Below are positions 58,208-64,000 of a DNA stretch of 64,000 bases, in pieces (positions within the stretch are counted from its first letter, which is position 1; each line of letters opens with the position of its first letter). Source of the stretch: Bolinopsis microptera (taxonomy: Eukaryota; Ctenophora; Tentaculata; Lobata; Bolinopsidae). The notes beneath the pieces were generated by a model. It was not told the origin of the DNA. It made no database searches and saw only the letters and a list, made by a program, of their open reading frames with translations. The stretch is from positions 13,419,453-13,483,452 of the forward strand of contig NC_087084.1 in assembly GCF_026151205.1 (NCBI RefSeq), in the 5' to 3' direction. The translations under genes were made by a program, and so were the position numbers.

Positions 58208-61200
58208 GTGGTATGACACGGTGACGCGTGGTATGACACGGTGACGCGTGACACAAGCATCAGCGAAAACTGGTGTGACGAAGCAGACGTTAAAGCAGAA
58301 AGAGACAGTTATGAGTTCAAAGTTTTCTTCTACTTCCTTACTGAGCCTAGCATCACTGAATGCAAAAGGGCTCTCTAAGACGGAGAAACAGGAAGAACTC
58401 GGAACGGATTGTTTTGAATATAGTGTTGATATCTTGTGCGTTCAAGAGACAAAAGTCAAAAATCATTCCACTAGATATCTCAGAAACAATTACAAATTGA
58501 TCATGATGGAGCAAAATCAAGGACGACATGGTGGACTAGGTTTCATCATAAGTCCTAGATTACTACCTTATGTCACAGACTATCAGTATACCTCAGACCG
58601 GGTTTCCTATCTTAATGTCGTCATTCCTTCTAATCTCTCATCCCATCCTAAAAATATCAGAATTGTTAACGGTTATGGCCCGACTAATCCTAAAGCAGAA
58701 GGAAACCCTGCCCTTCTTAGAAAGTTCTACAGAGAACTCACCCATGCTATTTCAGTTCCTGCATCTCATGAATTGTTTGTTTGTGGTGATCTCAACAGTA
58801 AGTTGGGAACCTTATCTCCTTTGGACTATCAGTATGGTGTAACAGAGTATATGGGCAAGTTTGGAATGGGTACAAGGAATTTCAACGGTGAACATTTATT
58901 AAACTTCATGTGCTTAAACAAACTGTTTGCTACCAATACCTATTTTGATCATCCTTGTAGACATCGAACTACTTTCTCTATGTGTATTTCTGCCAAAGGT
59001 CGCCCTAAAGGTAGCAAACTTACTCGTCCAGTCTTTGCCCAATTAGATTATATTCTGTGCAGAACACGCAGCAGATTCATGTTCCAAGATTGTAGAGCAT
59101 ATGGCGGTCTTGCTACTAACTCAGACCACAGACTCGTTGCTTGTAAGATCAAACTAGCCCCCTACTACAAAATCTTTCCTACAAAAAAGATAAGTTCAGT
59201 AGTTAAGAGATATAACAACTCCCTGCTCACCACTGACCTTCCCACCAAAGTCAAATACCAACTTTCAGTCGAACAGAAAGTCAACAACTCTCAGGTAACA
59301 TCAAACCCTAATGATGATCTCACTAACCTGATGGATGTCCTTAAGACAACTGCTGATGAAGTAATCGGGACACTACCACGCTCCAGAAACCGTAACTTCA
59401 GTAGTGACTCAACTGTTGAAGCCCTTGTAAAAGAGAGACAAACCCTGCAAGCTGCACTTAACTGTAACAACCAAGTTGCTGACAGAACTCAAGTCCGTAC
59501 AAGGATCAACAGGTTACAGAAAGACATCCGTAAGCATCTCAAGAACCTTGCTGACACACGTGCCGATGACATCGCTCGAACCATCATGTCAACAGATGAC
59601 ACAAGGCAGATGTTTGAAGCTGTGCGTACTCTAGCTGACACTAAGCCCAAATCTACTATCAGTGTCCACAATGAAGAAGGTAACTTTGTTGCCACAGATG
59701 CTGGTAAAGCTCAAGTGATCAGAGACTACTACGAAAAGCAGTTCACGTGTGAGGATGAACCACTTCAAGCATTTATAGGGGATGGACGCTGCCTAGACAT
59801 ACCCATCACATGTGATGAAGTAAAGAAAGCCGCCCAATCTCTCAAGAACAACAAAGCCACTGGTCCAGATAAAGTCTACAACGAGTGGTTGAAAAATGCT
59901 GGTACAAAATTCTGGTCAAAATATGCCGAGATCATCAATAGCGCATTGGAGACCAATTCATTTCCTGATGTTATAGGTGAAGCCATCATCACCCCCTTAC
60001 CGAAACCTCGCAAACCAGCTGGTCCTGTCACTAGTCTACGACCTCTATGTCTATCAAATGGTGCTCGTAAGATATTATCCATGATTGTACTGAAGAGAAT
60101 TGAAGACAAAGTTGATGCTTTCACTGGTAGCACGCAGGCGGGGTACAAACATGGTAGAAGTTGTGGTGATCTAGTGTGGGCTGAGCGGATGTTGATATCG
60201 GTTGTCACGCGTAAACACTTCCAGTATCACAAGATGGGCATAGATATGTCTCGAGCATTTGACACAATCAAACGCCAGACTATACTTGACCTTCTTGTCA
60301 AAGCTGGATGCACAGACGACGACCTCAGGCTAGTAAGACTCCTCTTAACCAACACCATGCTCAAGGTCAGAGTGGAAGGAGAACTATCTGCTGTATTCGA
60401 GAGTCTTCTTGGGTCCTTTCAAGGTGACAGTCTCTCCGGCAAGCTTTTCACTCTTGTCCTAGCAGGAGCTCTTATAGAACTACGCCATCGACTAGCAGAG
60501 TCTCCCCCACACATACCCAATCCCCCTATTTCAAAAGAAGGTATGCCACTGGAGTCAGCGTATTCAGATGACTGTAACTTCATGAACGTGGAAAAAGAAT
60601 CCTTAGAAGCTATCCTACCAATAGCTAAGGAAGTCTTCAAGGAGTTTAACCTGTTCATTAACACAGAGAAAACAGAATTTACCCATGTTTTCCTCGCTCC
60701 TGTTGGAGAAACAATCCCTGGTCGTGATGATACCATGTTACGTGGAAATGAAGATTGGCGGAAGAGTAAGATTCTTGGGTCATTGTTGTGTAGTGAAAGT
60801 GATATAGCTGCTCGCTGCATTGCTGGGAACAATGCCTTCTATAAGTTCACCAAGATCTGGTCTCAGCAGAATATCTCCGTTACCAGAAAGATAGCAGTAT
60901 ACGAAGCCCAAATTGTATCAATCATCATGTACAATTGCAGTAGTTGGTGTCCTACTGCAAAGTCACTAGAAAAACTAGACATTTGCCATAGAAAACACCT
61001 TAGATGATAGATCATTACTGAACATTTATTGGCCTCATGGAACAATATCCAATGCAAACTTATACCTAAGATGTAACTCAGTTAAGCTATCAGATCGTGT
61101 CCCTAAAGCAAGGTGGAAGCTCCTAGGTCATATCTTGCGTAGTGCTGATGACTCCCCCGCTGCATTAGCGTTAAAGTTTGCTGTCACAACAAACTGTAAA

Positions 61201-61444
61201 GGGCGCGTCGGTGCGCATCGTAAGAATTTGTTCAAGATTATTGTGAATGATTTGACCCGTAGAGGTTTAAAACTTAACTCTTTGAATGATCTTAATAAGC
61301 TTAAGATATTAGCCGATGATAGAGTTGCTTGGAGAAACAAATTTTAACTCTAGCTGTCTTGATCTGTACTGATCACCATTTTAGGATGACTTGATTTCTT
61401 TTAGGGGTTTTGAATATTTTAATGGTGTAAACAGTTTCTTAATA
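58208..61444 (+). mobile_element. full-length APE-type LINE with target-site duplication
   Basis: The 12-base direct repeat ATGATATGAAAT flanks the element (58192-58203 and 61445-61456), and the match extends to 16 bases with one mismatch. The element begins with two tandem copies of GTATGACACGGTGACGCGTG (58211-58250), contains one long endonuclease plus reverse transcriptase frame, and has a short 3' UTR of about 100 bases with no long poly(A). The single ORF, N-terminal endonuclease and total size of 3.2 kb resemble RTE-like elements. The intact duplication and near-intact frame mean a recent insertion. Confidence 0.85.
58311..61347 (+). pseudogene. LINE endonuclease-reverse transcriptase with one frameshift
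   Basis: The first in-frame ATG is 58311; the frame is open back to 58245. The N-terminal endonuclease/exonuclease/phosphatase domain shows SLNAKGL, the catalytic Glu in QETK, NGYGPTN, GDLNSK and SDHRLV. The reverse transcriptase shows NNKATGPDKVYNEWL, LRPLCLSN, motif A IDMSRAFDTI, motif B FQGDSLSGKLF and motif C YSDD (A or S at the second position is tolerated in LINEs). The frame stops at 61007 right after CHRKHLR, but the expected continuation NIYWPHGTISNANLYLRC and the tail HILRSADDSPAAL...DRVAWRNKF follow in another frame to a stop at 61345-61347. So one indel near 61000 breaks an otherwise complete protein of about 1,010 residues. It could also be a sequencing error. Confidence 0.88.
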
Positions 61445-61456
61445 ATGATATGAAAT

Positions 61457-62058
61457 AAAGTTTGTTCAGATCAGCACGTGCGCGCGAATAAACATACGTG
61501 CGCGCTCATTTTAACATGAACGATCCGTTCGGCGGAAGCGGGCGCGCAACATAAGGAAGGCAAAACACTGTAATCCTCGTGTATCATAATAGAGTATATA
61601 TGTCTTGTGACTCGAATGAGTTGCATCACAATGGAGTACTCAAGTTAATAAACAACCGCAGATTCTTCTCTCTATAGTTCAGGTCGCAACGTTCCTTCGA
61701 ACATTATTTTCTCCAAGTAAAAGAACTGAACTGAGGACAGAGGATGTCAGCTGATTTTTTATTCAAAGCCGTGCATTCGCGAGGCAGAAGATCAAATTAC
61801 GTTTTAGAGCGAAAAGTTAAAACTCGAAAATCAGAAACCAAAAATCTAAAATCTTCCACTAGTAACCGTCGTCATCGTAACAGTATTCACGCTCATTTTT
61901 GTTCTTCAAAAAGACCTATTATACTACTTAAGAACCACAAACCGCAGTGATTGTTTTGATGGGAAATATAACCAGCAGAAAGACATCCTCCCAATAATAT
62001 AGAGCCATCACATCACAATTATCTATAAACTAACATAAAATTTACCAAACAAGTTTAC
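61457..62058. other. flank of LINE; possible granulin intron
   Basis: No gene recognised. GC-rich CGCGCG patches at 61478-61545. Because the granulin exon at 62059 ends in a splice donor on the minus strand, this stretch is probably intron of that gene. Confidence 0.45.
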
Positions 62059-64000
62059 CTGGATACAACGCCCACGTGACAGATCACACTCGAACTGATG
62101 AGGACAGCAGGAGACACCGTCATTACAACACACACCGTTAGATTGAGGACAGCACTGTCCGCTACAGCATGTGTCTCCTTCAGCACAAGAGGTGCAATCA
62201 GCACTTTCCTCGTCCTCTCCTGATGTTTAGATGTATAAAGGTATAAGGAACACGGAATAACTATGGAAATACAAATTAATACCCATGAATATTGAATGTA
62301 TCGAGTAACCTACTGAGTACTGATTATACTGAATATATATGTAATTTATAATGCTACACTATGCACATTATTCCCTCTATCATATATTCCGTATATAATA
62401 AACGTATGTATTTTCTGTAGTTTATAAGAGAAACAAGGAAACTTTAATTTAATCACCGTGAAAAGGAGCCTGACAAGCTACAGAATTAGACTTTTCTACT
62501 CAGTTAGAAAGATACATTGATGTCATCATCATACAGGGTGGGCCAAAAGTCACAGAACATACGTTGGCCTTGATAGCTCCGCCGTGTTTTATATTTGAGA
62601 GCTGTTGCTTTGCAGATAGCATACTGTACTTACTGGTTCGAGGATTCCGTCGTAAAAATTTGAAAATTCTAATAATTTAGACCACGCCCATTCAATATTA
62701 AAACACCTGTATTGTTTTCTCTGAACATGCTGAACGCCTAATTTTTTCAGAGACGGTAGATTATTACTTTACTTTAAGGTCCTGGATTGGGGTTGTTGAG
62801 TAATTATGCTCGGGATAATTATTGAAAATTCGCTTTGTCAAAATATGTCAAGACGTGATAAATACAAATGTTGCCTTTTTAAATGATACATAGTATCGTA
62901 TCATTGATACACAAAAATATTAATAATATCGAATATTGATATTTGAACCCTACTTCGTACTCAATTCCGTAGGAAGGCTCCACAATTAGCAGTTATTTCA
63001 GCTTGTTCAATGTTCAGACTTACTGATATTGATAAAATATTAAAAAATTCTCACCGATACCAGAAGAGTTGGAAGGAATGCAGCTTCCTTGCTGTGTACA
63101 TATTTCAGTCGCCTTACAACAGTTTTTACCATTAGAACAGCACACACCTGAAAATGTTATCACTTTATCTTGATATCACGAGGTTCTCGTAATATGAAAT
63201 CATGACGTTTTTTCTGTCACAAGTACTGTATTATCTTATCAAGTCTTATCTTATCTTGAGCATTGAGCAGGCCTGAATAACTGAATTAGGGAGTTTCCCA
63301 GCTCACCGAATGAAAGATAAATTCATTAATTTAAAGTATTTCAATGAATAAAAATTACTTATAAATTCGCAAACTTGTTTACAATTATAACGACACACAA
63401 TTATAACGGCACACATATTTACAAAGATAGAACTAAGAGTTGTAACTAAAGAACTAAGAATTTCAACTGAAGAATAAAGAGTTTCAACTAAAAACTAAGA
63501 GTTTCAACAAAAATATTACCTTTAACGAACTTGCAGCAGCCAACAGTTTTACCATCTGAATCATAACAACATTTCTCAACGCCACACCACTTGCCGTCCT
63601 TACAGAACCCCTTTCCATCATCCCCAGAACCCTCCTCAGGAATGCTTTTATTACTCATACCACGTGATGAAGGAATGTGTTGAGCAGGGCTAATCTCACC
63701 CATCACCTGGCCGGCTTGTAGGGTGTTATCACCCATCACCTGGCCGGCTTGTAGGGTGTTATCACCCATCACCTGGCCGGCTTGGAGGGTGTTATCACCC
63801 ATCACCTGGCCGGCTTGAAGGGTGTTATCACCCATCACCTGGCCGGCTTGGAGGGTGTTATCACCCATCACCTGGCCGGCTTGGAGGGTGTTATCACCCA
63901 TCACCTGGCCGGCTTGGAGGGTGTTATCACCCATCACCTGGCCGGCTTGGAGGGTGTTATCACCCATCACCTGGCCGGCTTGAATGGTATTATTGGCCTC
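62059..64000 (-). CDS. granulin/progranulin-family protein, partial, three exons visible
   Basis: Secreted cysteine-rich growth-factor-like protein. Minus-strand exons: beyond the window to 63520, then 63147-63055, then 62219-62059; junctions are GT-AG and in phase. Exon one carries an 11-residue repeat linker, a Ser/Gly-rich acidic spacer and CKDGKWCGVEKCC...GCCKFVKG. Exon two continues VCCSNGKNCCKATEICTQQG. Exon three is an almost complete granulin module: CTSCAEGDTCCSGQCCPQ, then GVCCNDGVSCCPHQFECD. The paired CC spacing is diagnostic of the stacked beta-hairpin fold. The first module departs from the usual 12-cysteine pattern. The start (signal peptide) is outside the window and the last coding exon was not found below 62057; the LINE at 58-61 kb may lie in that intron. 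Confidence 0.85.
63697..63990 (-). repeat. 33-bp coding minisatellite in the granulin gene
   Basis: About nine in-frame copies encode MGDNTLQAGQV with only silent or near-silent changes (CTACAAGCC, CTCCAAGCC, CTTCAAGCC). It continues toward the window edge. Confidence 0.93.

Overview
This is a stretch of invertebrate animal nuclear DNA. It is AT-rich, has spliced genes with GT-AG introns, carries a ciliary BBSome gene, non-LTR retrotransposons and hAT/MULE-type DNA transposons, and contains TTAGGG-type repeats. The exact phylum cannot be fixed from the sequence. A cnidarian or another lineage with spliced-leader trans-splicing would fit, because four genes whose ATG is visible have a splice-acceptor-like AG within 1 to 14 bases of it.

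Layout. 1-34 kb is a repeat graveyard. It holds a CR1-like LINE cut by the window edge (1-2014); a 5.3 kb inverted tandem array around a MULE transposase remnant (3.7-9.0 kb); a 91-bp satellite (10.97-12.54 kb); a decayed intron-bearing hAT transposon with a 1.15 kb MITE inside it (13.6-17.1 kb); a 2.77 kb element with 9-bp target-site duplications filled with GGGTCA and GGGTTA hexamer arrays (22.8-25.6 kb); a decayed LINE ORF1 (25.8-27.1 kb); and a 3 kb foldback palindrome made of GTTAGC hexamers (28.8-31.8 kb).

36-54 kb is the gene-bearing part: an intronless UDP-glycosyltransferase (36,568-38,244), an intronless BBS7 (39,765-41,903), and a nine-exon SDR16C-like short-chain dehydrogenase (42,623-54,210, 325 aa after splicing). 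Intron 1 of the dehydrogenase contains a complete two-exon secreted fucolectin-like gene on the opposite strand. The dehydrogenase introns carry many micro- and minisatellites, including the same GGGTCA hexamer seen at 23 kb.

54-64 kb holds a gene-poor stretch, a near-intact full-length LINE with a clear target-site duplication (58.2-61.4 kb, one frameshift), and the partial 3' part of a granulin-family gene on the minus strand, with an 11-residue repeat linker, running off the window end.

The genes do not form a pathway. The dehydrogenase and the glycosyltransferase are both plausible lipid or xenobiotic enzymes, but their proximity is not evidence of joint function.
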